Made by a program: the position numbers and the translations under genes
The notes under the pieces: generated by a model
Databases searched by the model: none
Told to the model about the DNA's origin: nothing
What the model saw: only the letters and a program-made list of their open reading frames with translations
From: an uncultured Fidelibacterota bacterium
GTDB lineage: Bacteria > Fidelibacterota > Marinisomatia > Marinisomatales > TCS55
Direction: 5' to 3'
Assembly: GCA_902615915.1 (NCBI GenBank)
Contig: CACMQQ010000004.1
Coordinates: 1-64,000, forward strand
Length of the DNA stretch: 64,000 bases
Part shown: positions 17,618 to 28,134 of the stretch, one piece after another
Layout: each line of letters opens with the position of its first letter
How positions within the stretch are numbered: position 1 is the stretch's first letter

Positions 17618-19053
17618 GGTTAAGGCCCTTAATTGAGGATATTGTGAATGATGTTAATCTATACCCAAATGTAGAAATCAATAATATTTCAACAAATTCA
17701 CGTGCTATTAAAGAGGGGAGTTTGTTCTTTGCTATCAAAGGATCAAATCACGATGGACATGAATATATAAGCGACGCAATTAAAAATAAAGTATCGGCAA
17801 TAATTGCAAACAAAACATTAAAAAACTTACCAGTTCCTTTAATAAAAGTTAAAGATACAAGAAGAGTGCTCAGTAAAATTGCATCTAAATTTTATAAAAA
17901 TCCTTCTAAAAAACTAAAGATTATTGGTGTTACAGGAACTAATGGAAAAACGACAACGTCCTCATTGATAAAATCCATATTTGATAGTGCTGGCATTGAT
18001 GCTGCACAGCTAGGAACTAATGGTCTTATAAGCAAATTTAATTTCTACAACAGTAGCTTAACCACTCCAGACCCAATTTATTTAAATGAATTAATCTCTA
18101 TGCTGGTTGAAAAAAAAGTATCTTATTTAATTATGGAAGTTTCATCGCATTCTATAGATCAACATCGTGTGACAGATATAGAATTTGATACAGCAATCTT
18201 CACCAACCTATCGCAAGATCATCTTGATTACCATAGAACAATTAGCAATTATTTTAATACAAAACTAAATCTTTTTAAAATGATTAAAGAGAAGAGAAAG
18301 TGTATCATTAATTTCGATAATAAATATGGAAAAATGATCGATAAAAAGATCAACAAAGAAACTGTTAAAAGCTCTATAAATCTTAAAGTTGACTTTTATT
18401 ATAAAAGCCTAACGTGTGATATGGATGGAATAAATGGAATCATTTCGCATGACAATGAAAATATTCCAATAAGTTCAGATTTGGTTGGAGAATTTAATGC
18501 TGAGAACATACTATTAGCTGTTTCGGCATGTAAAATAATTGGATTAGATGCAGAATATATAACTAAGGGTATCAAAAATTGTGTCAAACCTTCTGGAAGA
18601 ATGGAAATTTTTAAAAAAGATGATATAAAAATAATTATCGATTATGCACATACACCTGACGCCTATGAGAAAGTTCTCAGCTCAATTAAAAATCTAAATA
18701 AAGGCAAAATAAATATATTATTTGGATGTGGTGGTAATAGGGATGAAACTAAAAGAGCGACAATGGGCGCAATTGCAGATAAATATAGCGACTATCTTTG
18801 GATTACCCCTGATAACCCAAGGCTTGAAGATATTGATAAAATAAATAATCAAATAATTAATGGAATCAAATCAAATCATTATTCATCTTATAAAGATAGA
18901 GAAAAAGGGCTCAAAGATGCCCTTGGTACGTTAAAAAATGATGATATTTTAATTGTTTTAGGAAAAGGTAGAGAAAATTATCAGTTGATAAAAAATGAAA
19001 GAATTTTTCATTCAGATTACGAAATCATTATGGAGTACATAAATGAGAATTGA
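17614..19053 (+). CDS. murE: UDP-MurNAc-L-Ala-D-Glu:meso-diaminopimelate ligase
   Basis: 479 residues. The Mur ligase P-loop is GVTGTNGKTTTSSL, and the central domain carries LIMEVSSHSIDQHRV. The C-terminal TPDNPRLED contains the DNPR motif that selects meso-diaminopimelate instead of lysine, so the peptidoglycan is predicted to be DAP-type. It adds the third amino acid of the stem peptide in the cytoplasm. It overlaps ftsI by four bases and murF by eleven. Confidence 0.96.
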   Translation: MRLRPLIEDIVNDVNLYPNVEINNISTNSRAIKEGSLFFAIKGSNHDGHEYISDAIKNKVSAIIANKTLKNLPVPLIKVKDTRRVLSKIASKFYKNPSKKLKIIGVTGTNGKTTTSSLIKSIFDSAGIDAAQLGTNGLISKFNFYNSSLTTPDPIYLNELISMLVEKKVSYLIMEVSSHSIDQHRVTDIEFDTAIFTNLSQDHLDYHRTISNYFNTKLNLFKMIKEKRKCIINFDNKYGKMIDKKINKETVKSSINLKVDFYYKSLTCDMDGINGIISHDNENIPISSDLVGEFNAENILLAVSACKIIGLDAEYITKGIKNCVKPSGRMEIFKKDDIKIIIDYAHTPDAYEKVLSSIKNLNKGKINILFGCGGNRDETKRATMGAIADKYSDYLWITPDNPRLEDIDKINNQIINGIKSNHYSSYKDREKGLKDALGTLKNDDILIVLGKGRENYQLIKNERIFHSDYEIIMEYINEN

Positions 19054-20383
19054 TCTACCTAATTCAAATGAATTCAAAAAAATTTTGTGTGATTTAACAA
19101 AAAAAACAATTGATTATAAAATCAATGGAATTTCTACTGATAGTAGAAATATTAAGGAAAATGATCTATATATTGCTATAAAGGGTGAGAAATTTGATGG
19201 AAATGAATTTACAAAAGATGCTTTAAATCGCGGTGCAAGCTTTGCCATAGTCCATCAAATTCAAAATGAAAAGATTGAAAGACAATTTCTGAACTCAAAT
19301 CCAATAGGATTAATAAGTGAAATTGCTACCATATGGAGAGATAGGTTTAACATACCAGTTATTGGTATTACTGGTTCAAATGGTAAAACCTCTACAAAGG
19401 AACTACTTAAGCATATCCTATCAGCTAAATTTGATATTCATGCGACTGAAGAAAACTTTAATACCTCAATTAGTTTGCCACTTACACTATTACAAATAAC
19501 AAAGTACCATGGTGCCTCAATCATTGAAATGGGGGCAAATCAACCTGGAGATATTCAAAAACTTTGCAATATTACAAAACCAACTCATGGATTAATTACT
19601 AATATAGCTCCTGCTCATTTGGAGGGATTTAAAAACATTGAAACTATAGCATCTACAAAAGGAGCATTATTTAAATCGCTCAAAGATGGAATTTCATTTG
19701 TAAATGAGGCTGATAAAAGAGTGTCAAGTATATCTTTTGAGGGTAAAAAAATTACATATGGTGTTAGTTCAAATTGTGATTATCCAACTGATATTCATAA
19801 TGAGAACGATGGAACGCTTTCACTGACTATAAATACTCATGAATTAAAAATAAAATCATCAAATCTATCATTTGCAAAAAATATTATAGCTTGCTGCGCG
19901 GTAGCAAAAGAATTGCAAGTTGAGTGGGATGCAATTGAGGATAGAATACACACGTTTACCCCTCCTAAAGGGCGATGTGAAGTCAAAAATAATGGTAGCT
20001 ACATAATAATCGATGATTCATATAATGCAAATTTAGAATCGACTTTGGCTGCTTTAGACTATTTAAATGCTTTTAGTGGACGCGGTAATAAGATATTTAT
20101 TTTAGGTGACATGCTCGAACTTGGAACTTCTTCTGAAAACCAACATAGAGAAATCGCAAAAAAGTGTAATGATATAAACATTAATGCAATAATGACCTAT
20201 GGCACGGAAACAAAAATCACAAATAAATATGTAAAAGAATCAATATACAAAAAACATTTTGATAATCAATCACAACTTTGTGAGGAATTAAAAGAAATAG
20301 CTAACAAAAATGATAAAATTCTTATAAAAGGTTCTAGGGGGATGAAAATGGAAAATATCGTTGAAAGCCTGATGGGTATTTAA
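19043..20383 (+). CDS. murF: UDP-MurNAc-tripeptide:D-alanyl-D-alanine ligase
   Basis: 446 residues. The P-loop is GITGSNGKTSTKELLKH. A MurF-type N-terminal domain (INGISTDSRNIKENDLYIAI) and a C-terminal domain with IIDDSYNANLESTLAALDYL are visible. It adds D-Ala-D-Ala to complete the pentapeptide precursor. The gene order murE-murF-mraY is the standard dcw order, and it shares a TAATG junction with mraY. The D-Ala-D-Ala ligase (ddl) that would supply its substrate is not in this cluster. Confidence 0.96.
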   Translation: MRIDLPNSNEFKKILCDLTKKTIDYKINGISTDSRNIKENDLYIAIKGEKFDGNEFTKDALNRGASFAIVHQIQNEKIERQFLNSNPIGLISEIATIWRDRFNIPVIGITGSNGKTSTKELLKHILSAKFDIHATEENFNTSISLPLTLLQITKYHGASIIEMGANQPGDIQKLCNITKPTHGLITNIAPAHLEGFKNIETIASTKGALFKSLKDGISFVNEADKRVSSISFEGKKITYGVSSNCDYPTDIHNENDGTLSLTINTHELKIKSSNLSFAKNIIACCAVAKELQVEWDAIEDRIHTFTPPKGRCEVKNNGSYIIIDDSYNANLESTLAALDYLNAFSGRGNKIFILGDMLELGTSSENQHREIAKKCNDININAIMTYGTETKITNKYVKESIYKKHFDNQSQLCEELKEIANKNDKILIKGSRGMKMENIVESLMGI

Positions 20384-21486
20384 TGCTCTACGAATTATTA
20401 TACTCATTACGAAACGAATTTTCCCCTTTCAATATTTTTCAATACATAACGTTTAGAAGCGCACTAGCTGCAATTTTTGCTCTATTGATTAGTTTTATAG
20501 TTGGACCGATTATTATTAAAATTCTGAAAAAAAGGCAAATAGGTGAAGAGATAAGAGAAAATGGCCCAATTTCTCATAAGTTAAAAAAAGGCACTCCAAC
20601 AATGGGCGGGATAATCATTCTAATCTCTATTTTAATTCCCACAATACTGTTGGTAGATATGAGCAATATTTTTGTAAGAATTTTACTTATATCAACAATT
20701 TGGATGGGATTGATAGGATTTATTGATGATTATTTAAAAACAATAAAAAAAATGAAAAAGGGGTTAATAGCGAGATATAAACTCCTTGGACAATTTTCAC
20801 TAGGAATCATAATAACAATTATTATTTATTCTACACCTGAATGGTCAGATATAAGAACAGTAACCTCCATTCCTTTTTTAAAAAATACTAATTTAGATTT
20901 TGGAATATTTTATCCTGCAATGATAATACTTGTTATCATGGGGACATCAAATGCAGTTAACCTAACAGATGGGTTAGATGGTTTAGCAACAGGTTTATTA
21001 GCTATATCATTTACTGTTTTTGCTGCAATTGCTTATATAAGCGGTCGAGTAGATTTTTCCGATTATCTAAATATAATTTATCTACCTGGAGCAGGAGAAT
21101 TAACAATTTTTTCTGCTTCCTGCGTTGGTGCGTGCTTAGGTTATTTGTGGTATAATTCTGCACCAGCTGAAATATTTATGGGCGATATCGGATCATTATC
21201 AACTGGGGCAGCTTTAGGAGCCCTGGCTTTACTTTTAAAAAAAGAACTCCTACTGATAATTATTGGAGGAGTTTTTGTAATTGAAGCATTATCGGTTATA
21301 ATTCAAGTAGGCTATTTCAAATACACTAAAAAATTTTATAAAGAGCCTGTAAAAATTTTTAAAATGGCGCCAATCCATCACCATTATGAATTAAAAGGAA
21401 TTCCTGAATCCAAAGTTGTGATTAGATTTTGGATTGTTGGTCTTTTATTCGCATTGCTAACAATAACAACTTTTAAGATTAGATAA
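20383..21486 (+). CDS. mraY: Phospho-MurNAc-pentapeptide transferase MraY
   Basis: 367 residues with about ten membrane segments. MraY moves phospho-MurNAc-pentapeptide onto undecaprenyl phosphate to make lipid I. Family motifs are KKGTPTMGGIIIL, GFIDDYLK with the catalytic aspartate pair, NAVNLTDGLDGLATG, and the histidine motif MAPIHHHYELKG. It shares one-base TAATG junctions with murF and murD, showing tight coupling. Confidence 0.97.
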   Translation: MLYELLYSLRNEFSPFNIFQYITFRSALAAIFALLISFIVGPIIIKILKKRQIGEEIRENGPISHKLKKGTPTMGGIIILISILIPTILLVDMSNIFVRILLISTIWMGLIGFIDDYLKTIKKMKKGLIARYKLLGQFSLGIIITIIIYSTPEWSDIRTVTSIPFLKNTNLDFGIFYPAMIILVIMGTSNAVNLTDGLDGLATGLLAISFTVFAAIAYISGRVDFSDYLNIIYLPGAGELTIFSASCVGACLGYLWYNSAPAEIFMGDIGSLSTGAALGALALLLKKELLLIIIGGVFVIEALSVIIQVGYFKYTKKFYKEPVKIFKMAPIHHHYELKGIPESKVVIRFWIVGLLFALLTITTFKIR

Positions 21487-22865
21487 TGATAAAAAACTTA
21501 AAACCAATTCTAGACATTAATGGTTTACAAATTTCAATTATCGGTCTAGGTAAAAGTGGGTATTCAGCTGCTAAACTGGCATCTTTTCTTAACGCTAAAG
21601 TGCATGTATCTGACAAAGGAAACAGCAAAATTATTAAAATTTATAAAAAAGAACTTGAAGAGCTAGGAGTGGTTGTGGAAGCTGGAGAATACTCTGACAA
21701 AATATATAATTCACAATTATGGATCTTGTCTCCAGGAGTAATGTTGCCCAAAGAAATAATTCTTAAAGCTAAATCAAAAGATATTTTAATAATAAGTGAG
21801 ATTGAATTTGCAAGCTGGTTCGCGAAATTTCCAATTGTTGGTGTTACTGGATCAAATGGTAAAACTACAACCGCAAATTTAATATATACAATTTGCAACA
21901 ATCAAAATATATGCCCCAAGCTTGCTGGTAACATAGGAATTCCATTTTCTCAAGTGGTTTTAAAGGATTTAATAAAAAAACCCAAAAAAAGACTATATGT
22001 TGTGGAGATATCAAGCTTTCAACTTGAAAGAGTAAATCTTTTTAGAGCAAAAATTTCAATTTTTTTGAATATATCAGAAGATCACTTAGATAGACACAAA
22101 ACAATGAAAAATTATATTAAGGCTAAAATGGCATTAATAAAAAATGTTAAAGAAAATGATTATGTCATTTACAATTATGATGATAATGTTTTAAAACAAG
22201 AAATTAAGCCCTATAAGTGTATAAAAATTGGGTTTTCCATTCAAGAAAAAATCAAAAATAGCATAAATATTAAAAACAATTTTATCTATGACCTTTTCGA
22301 TAGAAAATTGATTGATTTAAAAAAAGTACTTATTCCAGGAAACCACAATATTCTAAACATTCTAGCAGCAATAAATGTTGCATTGTTATTGAAAATTCCA
22401 ACCAAGGAAATCTCTGCAAGACTTTACACTTTTAAAGGCGTAGAGCATAGAATTGAATATGTGGCGAATTTAAACAATGTCAAATATTATAATGATTCTA
22501 AGGCAACTAACATTGATTCTGTTATTGCAGCTATTAATAGTTTTGAATCTCCTATTACACTTATTCTTGGTGGTTTAGATAAAGGTGCTGATTTTAAAGC
22601 TTTAAGAACGATTGTAAATAAGAAAAAAATTTCAATAGTAGCATATGGTAGTGCTGCAAAACGAATCTCGAAAACTCTTAGGGATGCGGCCAACTTATAT
22701 TTAACTGATAAGTTGAAAGAGGCAATTGAGATTTCTTATAAGGTAACACATCCTGGTGAAATTGTTTTATTATCACCAGGATGTGCAAGTTATGATCAAT
22801 TTTTGAATTTTGAAGAAAGAGGAATGTTTTTTAAACAAACAGTTAAAGCATTTGCCATAGCATGA
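21486..22865 (+). CDS. murD: UDP-MurNAc-L-alanine:D-glutamate ligase
   Basis: 459 residues. Motifs are the N-terminal Rossmann loop IIGLGKSGYSAAKL, the ATP loop GVTGSNGKTTTANL, YVVEISSFQLERV, and the C-terminal YYNDSKATNIDSV with LILGGLDKGADF. It adds D-Glu to UDP-MurNAc-L-Ala. It lies between mraY and ftsW with overlapping stops and starts on both sides. Confidence 0.96.
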   Translation: MIKNLKPILDINGLQISIIGLGKSGYSAAKLASFLNAKVHVSDKGNSKIIKIYKKELEELGVVVEAGEYSDKIYNSQLWILSPGVMLPKEIILKAKSKDILIISEIEFASWFAKFPIVGVTGSNGKTTTANLIYTICNNQNICPKLAGNIGIPFSQVVLKDLIKKPKKRLYVVEISSFQLERVNLFRAKISIFLNISEDHLDRHKTMKNYIKAKMALIKNVKENDYVIYNYDDNVLKQEIKPYKCIKIGFSIQEKIKNSINIKNNFIYDLFDRKLIDLKKVLIPGNHNILNILAAINVALLLKIPTKEISARLYTFKGVEHRIEYVANLNNVKYYNDSKATNIDSVIAAINSFESPITLILGGLDKGADFKALRTIVNKKKISIVAYGSAAKRISKTLRDAANLYLTDKLKEAIEISYKVTHPGEIVLLSPGCASYDQFLNFEERGMFFKQTVKAFAIA

Positions 22866-24025
22866 CCTACTTAAACATCATCACAAAAAGATTTGATAAA
22901 TCGCTAGTATTATTAATTTTTTCTCTTTGTGGATTAGGAACTGTTATGATGTATAGTGCAAGTGTATCTGAATCATTAAATATTTCTGGTGGATTATCAA
23001 ATTCTTTATTTTTGCAATCTCACATAAAAAAACTCCTTTTAGGATTTTTTTCATTAATTTTCTTTGCCAATTTTGATTACAGAAAATTAAAGCCATTTTC
23101 TCCTTACATACTTTTTTTAAGTATTGCTCTACTCATTGCTACCAAAGCTAGTTATTTAATTTCAGGAGATCAATCTGCAGCAAGATGGCTTAATCTCGGT
23201 TTATTTTCATTACAAACATCTGACTTTGCCAGGCTATCATTAATAATTTATTTAGCATACTATATCGATAAGAAGAAAGAAAAAATAAAGGATTTCTATT
23301 CAGGATTAGCCCCTGCCATAGTAATAATTTATATTATTCTTCTAATTATTCTATTTCAACCAGACTTTAGCACTGCATTTTTGATTGCCGCTTTAGGATT
23401 TTTACTCCTTTTCATAGGAGGTGCAAAACTCTCCCATCTTTCATTATTAACCTCATTAAGTATAATTGCTCTAATTCCTTTATTGTTAATGAAATCGTAC
23501 AGATTTAAACGGGTTATATATTGGATAAGTACAATTTTTAATAATTCAAATTTAGAATCAGACCTTGGTACAGGCCATCAAATTCAACAATCATTAATTA
23601 GTCTGGGTAATGGAGGTTTTTTCGGACTAGGACCCGGTAATAGTATGCATAAAAACCTTTTTTTGCCAAAACCGCATAATGATTTTATCTTTTCGATAAT
23701 TGGTGAAGAGCTTGGATTTGTCGGAGCAATGATTGTCTTAACAATTTTCTTACTGATATTTAAAAGAGGTATTGATATTGCAAAAAATACAACTGATACT
23801 TTTGGTATTCTTCTTTCGTTGGGAATCGCAATAAGTATTGTTATGTATGCATTTGTAAATATTGCGGTTGTAACTGGTATTTTTCCAGTTACTGGTCTTC
23901 CTATGCCGCTAATTAGTCATGGAGGAAGTAATCTTGTCATTAATATGTGTAGTCTTGGAATTCTTTTAAACATAAGTAAAACAAAAAAGGGTTTAAATGC
24001 AGGGCGGAATTGGGTAACTTTATGA
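22862..24025 (+). CDS. ftsW: SEDS peptidoglycan glycosyltransferase FtsW
   Basis: 387 residues, with about ten membrane segments. It belongs to the SEDS family of lipid II polymerases that pair with a class B PBP, here FtsI. Motifs include ARWLNLG near residue 110, LIILFQPDFSTAF, and the C-terminal GLPMPLISHGGSNL. The position between murD and murG marks it as FtsW rather than RodA. It overlaps murD and murG by four bases each. Confidence 0.95.
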   Translation: MTYLNIITKRFDKSLVLLIFSLCGLGTVMMYSASVSESLNISGGLSNSLFLQSHIKKLLLGFFSLIFFANFDYRKLKPFSPYILFLSIALLIATKASYLISGDQSAARWLNLGLFSLQTSDFARLSLIIYLAYYIDKKKEKIKDFYSGLAPAIVIIYIILLIILFQPDFSTAFLIAALGFLLLFIGGAKLSHLSLLTSLSIIALIPLLLMKSYRFKRVIYWISTIFNNSNLESDLGTGHQIQQSLISLGNGGFFGLGPGNSMHKNLFLPKPHNDFIFSIIGEELGFVGAMIVLTIFLLIFKRGIDIAKNTTDTFGILLSLGIAISIVMYAFVNIAVVTGIFPVTGLPMPLISHGGSNLVINMCSLGILLNISKTKKGLNAGRNWVTL

Positions 24026-25122
24026 CTTCAAAAAAATTTAATGCTATAATTGCTGGGGGCGGTACCGGTGGTCACCTTTATCCAGCCATAGCAATAGGTG
24101 AAGAAATAAAATACAGAGCTCCTAATGTAAACATACATTATGTTGGATCAATTTACGGAATTGAGAAACAAGTACTTCCAATCCTAAATGAGAATTACAG
24201 CTTATTGCCTATAAAAGGATTGCAGAGAGGTTTAAGCTTTTCATCCTTACGCAAAAATATTATACTCCCTCCTCTTCTTTTAAAATCAATAGTAAAAATA
24301 AAGAGTATTTTTAAAAGTTTTAAACCCGATATTGTTATTGGAACGGGGGGTTATGCCTCGGCCATTCCTATTAAGGAAGGATTAAAAAGAAACATACCCA
24401 TATTTCTTCAAGAACAAAACTCATATCCTGGAATTACTACCAGATTTTTTGCAAAAAGAGCTGATAAAGTGTGTGTTGCATTTAAAGAAGTTCAAGACAA
24501 AATTAAAACTAAATGTATAATTACAGGAAACCCGGTTAGAAAAGTTATAGGAAAAGCAAACAGAATTAAAAGTTTGGAAAAATTTAAATTAAACCCAAAA
24601 TATAAAACAATTTTCGTTTTTGGGGGAAGTCAAGGGTCTTTACCGTTAAATAATTTTATCAAAAAACATCATAAAGAATTTGTAAATAATAATATACAAG
24701 TTTTGTGGCAAACTGGTGAAAGAGAGTTTGAGAAATATAAAAACTTTAAAAACAATTTTTTAAAAATCAAGCCATATATCATTGATATGGCAAGCGCTTA
24801 TGCTTCAAGTGATCTGATAATTTCAAGATCGGGGGCTTTAACCTGTTCAGAAATCACAATTTGTAACAAGCCCTCTATTTTAATTCCATTGCCATTTTCT
24901 GCTGGAAACCATCAACTTAAAAATGCTGAAGCTTTGAATAGGGCTGGGGCTTGTGAAATTTTACTAGAAAAGGAATTAAGTAACTTCAATAGCATTTATA
25001 AAATTATTCAAATTCTTAGAAACAAAAAAAAATTAGAACTAATGCAAAAGAATTGTAAAAAAATATCAAAACCAGAAGCAACCATGAAAATTGTTGATCA
25101 AGTAATGATGTTAATAAAATGA
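24022..25122 (+). CDS. murG: UDP-GlcNAc:lipid I N-acetylglucosaminyltransferase MurG
   Basis: 366 residues from the chosen ATG at 24022, which overlaps the ftsW stop as ATGA. The frame is open upstream to a TTG at 24010, but the ATG fits the cluster's habit. MurG adds GlcNAc to lipid I at the inner face of the membrane. Motifs are IAGGGTGGHLYPAIAIGEE, VIGTGGYASAIP, FVFGGSQGS, and SRSGALTCSEI with IPLPFSAGNHQLKNAEAL. Confidence 0.96.
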   Translation: MTSKKFNAIIAGGGTGGHLYPAIAIGEEIKYRAPNVNIHYVGSIYGIEKQVLPILNENYSLLPIKGLQRGLSFSSLRKNIILPPLLLKSIVKIKSIFKSFKPDIVIGTGGYASAIPIKEGLKRNIPIFLQEQNSYPGITTRFFAKRADKVCVAFKEVQDKIKTKCIITGNPVRKVIGKANRIKSLEKFKLNPKYKTIFVFGGSQGSLPLNNFIKKHHKEFVNNNIQVLWQTGEREFEKYKNFKNNFLKIKPYIIDMASAYASSDLIISRSGALTCSEITICNKPSILIPLPFSAGNHQLKNAEALNRAGACEILLEKELSNFNSIYKIIQILRNKKKLELMQKNCKKISKPEATMKIVDQVMMLIK

Positions 25123-26495
25123 ACTTTAAAAAAATTAATAATATTCATTTTGTTGGAATTGGTGGAATTGGGATGAGCGGTATTGCTGAATTATTAATTA
25201 ATCTGGGATTCAATGTTTCAGGAACGGACTTAATTGAAAGTGAACTTACAGATAAGTTGAAACGAAAAAATGCAACAATTTACTACTCACATAATCCAAA
25301 AAACGTTCATGATTGTGACATTTTAGTTTATTCTAGCGCTATTGATATAAATAATGTTGAATTGGTTGAAGCAAAATCAAGAAAAATTCCTATTCTCAAA
25401 AGAGCTGAAATGCTTGGAGAACTGGTAACTCTTAAAAAAACTAGCATAGCAGTAAGCGGAACCCATGGTAAAACAACTTCTACTACAATGATAGGAGAAA
25501 TTTTAACTACCGCAAACTTAGACCCTACCTTGGTTGTTGGCGGCCTAGTAAAAAATCTAAATACAAATTCTAAAATTGGTGACGGAGATTATATTGTTGT
25601 AGAAGCTGATGAATTTGATAAAAGTTTTTTACAAATAAAACCAACTATAGCTGTATTGACTAACATTGAAGAAGAACATATGGACTGCTATAATGGAATA
25701 AATGACTTATTGTTTTCATTTACAAAGTTTGCAAACTCTGTACCATTTTACGGTTCTGTGATAGCATGTATAGATTCACCCTATATTAAAAAAATTATTA
25801 AAAATATTAAGAGACCTATAACTACATATGGAATATCTAAAGACGCAATTATTAGAGCTTCAAATTTAAAATTTGATAAAAATAAGTCATCTTATGAGTT
25901 GCTATTCAACAATACATCATTTGGACAAATCTCATTAAAAGCTCCTGGTCATCATAATATATTGAATTCTCTTGCTGCAGCTGCAGTTGCATTTGATCTA
26001 CAGTTAAATCCAAAAATAATATTAAAAGGGATTGAGAATTATAGCGGTGTTAGAAGAAGGTTTGAAATTAAAGGCATAAGAAAAGATATTTTAGTTGTTG
26101 ATGATTATGCTCATCATCCAACTGAAGTTATTGAAACAATTAGAGCCGCAAAAAAAGGTTGGAATAGAAGGCTCATTACAATCTTTCAACCACATCTATT
26201 TTCAAGAACTAAGGCATTTTACAAGGATTTTGCTAAAGCTCTTAATGAGTCAGATATAATCATCTTAACCGATATTTACCCTGCAAGGGAAAAGCCTCAA
26301 AAAAATATTTCAAGCAAATTGATCTTCAACGAAATTAAAAAGCATAAACATAAAAATTTATTTTTTTTAGACAATATTGAAAATATGAATCCATTTCTTA
26401 CAAATATTGTTAAAAGAAATGATATGGTTTTGACTATGGGCGCTGGCACTATTTGGAGATATGGACAAAAGTTTTACGATTTTTTAAACAAATGA
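25119..26495 (+). CDS. murC: UDP-MurNAc:L-alanine ligase
   Basis: 458 residues. The start IHFVGIGGIGMSGIAELL and the P-loop VSGTHGKTTSTTM are characteristic of MurC, as are VEADEFDKSFL and DDYAHHPTEVIETI. It adds the first stem-peptide residue to UDP-MurNAc. The ATG overlaps the murG stop and its own stop overlaps the murB start. Confidence 0.96.
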   Translation: MNFKKINNIHFVGIGGIGMSGIAELLINLGFNVSGTDLIESELTDKLKRKNATIYYSHNPKNVHDCDILVYSSAIDINNVELVEAKSRKIPILKRAEMLGELVTLKKTSIAVSGTHGKTTSTTMIGEILTTANLDPTLVVGGLVKNLNTNSKIGDGDYIVVEADEFDKSFLQIKPTIAVLTNIEEEHMDCYNGINDLLFSFTKFANSVPFYGSVIACIDSPYIKKIIKNIKRPITTYGISKDAIIRASNLKFDKNKSSYELLFNNTSFGQISLKAPGHHNILNSLAAAAVAFDLQLNPKIILKGIENYSGVRRRFEIKGIRKDILVVDDYAHHPTEVIETIRAAKKGWNRRLITIFQPHLFSRTKAFYKDFAKALNESDIIILTDIYPAREKPQKNISSKLIFNEIKKHKHKNLFFLDNIENMNPFLTNIVKRNDMVLTMGAGTIWRYGQKFYDFLNK

Positions 26496-27397
26496 TTAAA
26501 GAAATGAAAATTGAAAATAAATTTCTTAAGAATGAGCTAATGTCAAAGCATACTTCTTATGGGATTGGAGGGCCAGCTAAAATCTTTTTTACACCCGCTA
26601 ACAGAGATGAATTGATCCAAGGACTTGAATTTTCTAAATCAAATAAAATGAATATTTTTTTTATTGGTTCAGGCTCAAACCTGCTTGTTTCAGATCAAGG
26701 TATAAATGGCATGGTTGTCTCAATTAAGAAAAGTTTTAGAAATTTCTCAATTAATAATACTAGAGTTTTTGCAGAAACTGGAACAATACTTGGCAGAATT
26801 GTTAACTCTACCATCAAGGAAGGATTGACAGGGCTTGAATCTCTAGTTGGGGTGCCTGGTACTCTTGGAGGGGCGTTAATTATGAACGCAGGGGCTTATG
26901 GAAGTGAAATTTCAAACTATTTAAAAACTGTAGAAGTTGTCACAAAAGAAGGTATAATAAAAAAATACCAATCCGATGATATGAAATTTAGCTACCGAAA
27001 TTCAAATTTTTCAGATGAAGAAATATTAATTAGTGCAGAGTTTGAACTCAACAAGGCAAATAAAGAAGAAATAAATAAAAAAAAGATTCATGCAAACAAA
27101 GGTAGGAGGTCTTCACAGCCATTGAAATTCAGATCAGCCGGAAGTGTTTTTAAAAACCCTAAAGAGGGGCCAGCTGGTTATTTCATTGAAAAAGCTGGTC
27201 TTAAGGGGCTTCGATCTGGAAACGCTGAAATATCAAAAAAACATGCAAATTTTTTTATTAACTATGGAGATGCGAAAGCAGATGATGTAGTTAAATTAAT
27301 ATTAACTGCAAAAAAATCAGTAAAGAAATTATTTAATATTAATCTAGAGTTGGAAATACAGACTCTTGGTTTTAAAAAAGGAACCTTTGAATTATGA
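26492..27397 (+). CDS. murB: UDP-N-acetylenolpyruvoylglucosamine reductase
   Basis: 301 residues from ATG 26492, which overlaps the murC stop as ATGA; the frame is open upstream to a TTG at 26453. MurB reduces UDP-GlcNAc-enolpyruvate to UDP-MurNAc using FAD and NADPH. Motifs are HTSYGIGGPAKIFF, GSGSNLLVSDQGI, GVPGTLGGALIMNAGAYGSE, the catalytic serine loop AGSVFKNP, and a C-terminal LELEIQTLG with the conserved glutamate. No ddl gene follows, unlike many dcw clusters. Confidence 0.95.
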   Translation: MIKEMKIENKFLKNELMSKHTSYGIGGPAKIFFTPANRDELIQGLEFSKSNKMNIFFIGSGSNLLVSDQGINGMVVSIKKSFRNFSINNTRVFAETGTILGRIVNSTIKEGLTGLESLVGVPGTLGGALIMNAGAYGSEISNYLKTVEVVTKEGIIKKYQSDDMKFSYRNSNFSDEEILISAEFELNKANKEEINKKKIHANKGRRSSQPLKFRSAGSVFKNPKEGPAGYFIEKAGLKGLRSGNAEISKKHANFFINYGDAKADDVVKLILTAKKSVKKLFNINLELEIQTLGFKKGTFEL

Positions 27398-28134
27398 TTT
27401 TCAAAAAAAATCTTATGAATTTCATTATTATTTCAATTGTGTTTGCATCAATTCTTGTGTCTAAGAACTGGGCTTTATACAGAAATGCTACTAAAATAAA
27501 AAAAGTTTATTTTTTTGGAAATGAATTTGTTGATAATAATTTTCTTAACTCATTCAATGATGAAATAAAAAATAAAAATATATATGATATAAATATAAAT
27601 GAGCTATCAAAAGTTTTTGAGGATAATCACTACATTAAAGCTGCAAGAGTAAGTAAACATTTTCCTGACAAAATAAAAATTGAAATAGTTGAAAGAAATC
27701 CTATTGCTGTAATCAATAATATAGAACCAATATTAATCGATGAAAATGGGATAATCTTACCAAATAATAAGGAAGCATTTAAGAAAATTATACCCTTCTT
27801 ATCAGGATTCAATCAAAACAAGCTATCATATATAAATGGGGAAAAAACGACTTCACCAAAACTTAACAAAGCAATAGCTCTATTAAAAAAAATTAAAGAA
27901 AAAAATGAATCACTATACAAGAATATTTCAGAAATGGCACTAAACACTGATAAAGAATTTGTTTTGGTATTAATTGACTATCCAACAAAAATAAATCTTG
28001 GATCAAGTGACTTAGACAAAAAAATACAAATAATTGAAAGTTTTGACTCATCAATAAATCCTGATGGATTGTATGCATTTAAATCAATTGATCTTCGATA
28101 TCAAAATCAAATAATTACACAGGGTAAAAGATGA
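27394..28134 (+). CDS. ftsQ: Cell division protein FtsQ/DivIB
   Basis: 246 residues. One membrane segment (about 8-24) is followed by a POTRA-type domain (about 32-100; VYFFGNEFVDNNFLNSF and ARVSKHFPDKIKIEIVERNP). A beta domain follows with PILIDENGIILP and IPFLSGF. FtsQ recruits the FtsL/FtsB and FtsWI complexes to the septum. It overlaps murB and ftsA by four bases. The fold-level match and gene order make the call safe despite low sequence conservation. Confidence 0.92.
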   Translation: MIFKKNLMNFIIISIVFASILVSKNWALYRNATKIKKVYFFGNEFVDNNFLNSFNDEIKNKNIYDININELSKVFEDNHYIKAARVSKHFPDKIKIEIVERNPIAVINNIEPILIDENGIILPNNKEAFKKIIPFLSGFNQNKLSYINGEKTTSPKLNKAIALLKKIKEKNESLYKNISEMALNTDKEFVLVLIDYPTKINLGSSDLDKKIQIIESFDSSINPDGLYAFKSIDLRYQNQIITQGKR